Assembly: GCA_012295275.1 (NCBI GenBank)
Contig: CM022668.1
Coordinates: 6,242,529-6,300,028 of the forward strand
Source: Chrysomallon squamiferum
Taxonomy: Eukaryota > Mollusca > Gastropoda > Neomphalida > Peltospiridae
Length of the DNA: 57,500 bases
Direction: 5' to 3'
The translations under genes and the position numbers were made by a program. This document shows, in pieces, positions 57,209-57,500 of the stretch. The notes beneath the pieces were generated by a model, which had not been told where the DNA came from, did not search any database, and worked only from the letters and a program-made list of their open reading frames with translations. Within the stretch, counting starts at the first letter, position 1, and each line of letters begins with the position of its first letter.

Positions 57209-57500
57209 TTTGTATATATATATATATATATATATACATATATATAGAGAAATAACAAGTAAACACACATATATACAGATATACAACATCTCGTAATGAA
57301 ACCATGTAAAATTCTAAGAGAAACAATATTTAAATTAAAAAATTCTAAGAGAAACATAATTTAATTAAAAAAAATAAAAAAGAAAAATAAAAAAAAAATA
57401 AAAAAAAAATCAGAATATTAATAAAATAAAAAACAAATGATAAATTCCGATATTAAAAACCCATTCTATCAAACGTCACAAATAGTTATTTTATTTAGTG

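Overview
The window is animal nuclear DNA: very AT-rich, full of microsatellites, with split genes whose exons join at GT/AG sites in matching reading phases. The expansion of fibrinogen-related lectins, the ACT/AGT, AT, GA and AGAT/AGAC simple repeats and the transposon remnants fit a lophotrochozoan. A mollusc is most likely and a cephalopod is plausible, but the species cannot be read from the sequence.

Four copies of one secreted lectin-like gene family (signal peptide, PAN/apple-like domain, short Cys-rich linker, fibrinogen C-terminal domain) sit at both ends. Gene A (89-2371, minus, cut by the left edge) and gene B (10435-13499, minus, complete, 355 aa) form one tandem pair. C (34099-41700, plus) and D (44056-49375, plus, complete, 353 aa) form a second pair that points the other way. 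B and D each have six exons in phases 0-1-0-1-1. C is a broken copy: a 1-nt deletion in exon 1, an in-frame stop in exon 2, no recognisable exon 6, and a 2.8-kb foldback transposon in intron 1. All copies probably encode, or once encoded, secreted pattern-recognition lectins.

Between the pairs lies gene E (18003-28066, minus), reconstructed here as 14 exons with a continuous 925-aa frame. It predicts a type I membrane protein: signal peptide, small Cys-rich ectodomain resembling joined LRR N- and C-caps, acidic stalk, one membrane segment, then a long cytoplasmic part built from duplicated phase-0 exons (including a 17-aa exon present three times) and ending in about twelve basic 17-20-residue repeats. 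I recognise no known family. It is the best candidate for something undescribed.

The rest is repeats. The A-B interval holds a duplicated 1.4-kb segment with a CRE/YY1-like block, plus a relic of the lectin upstream region. From 15.7 to 17.4 kb is AT-rich diverged repeat. From 28.1 to 34.1 kb are a pogo-like MITE, a small tandem repeat and dispersed repeats. The right end carries a 61-62-bp satellite (50.45-51.78 kb), a Tc1-like transposase relic (52.42-53.2 kb) and eight exon-like tandem units (53.85-56.86 kb). No tRNA, rRNA or CRISPR array was seen.
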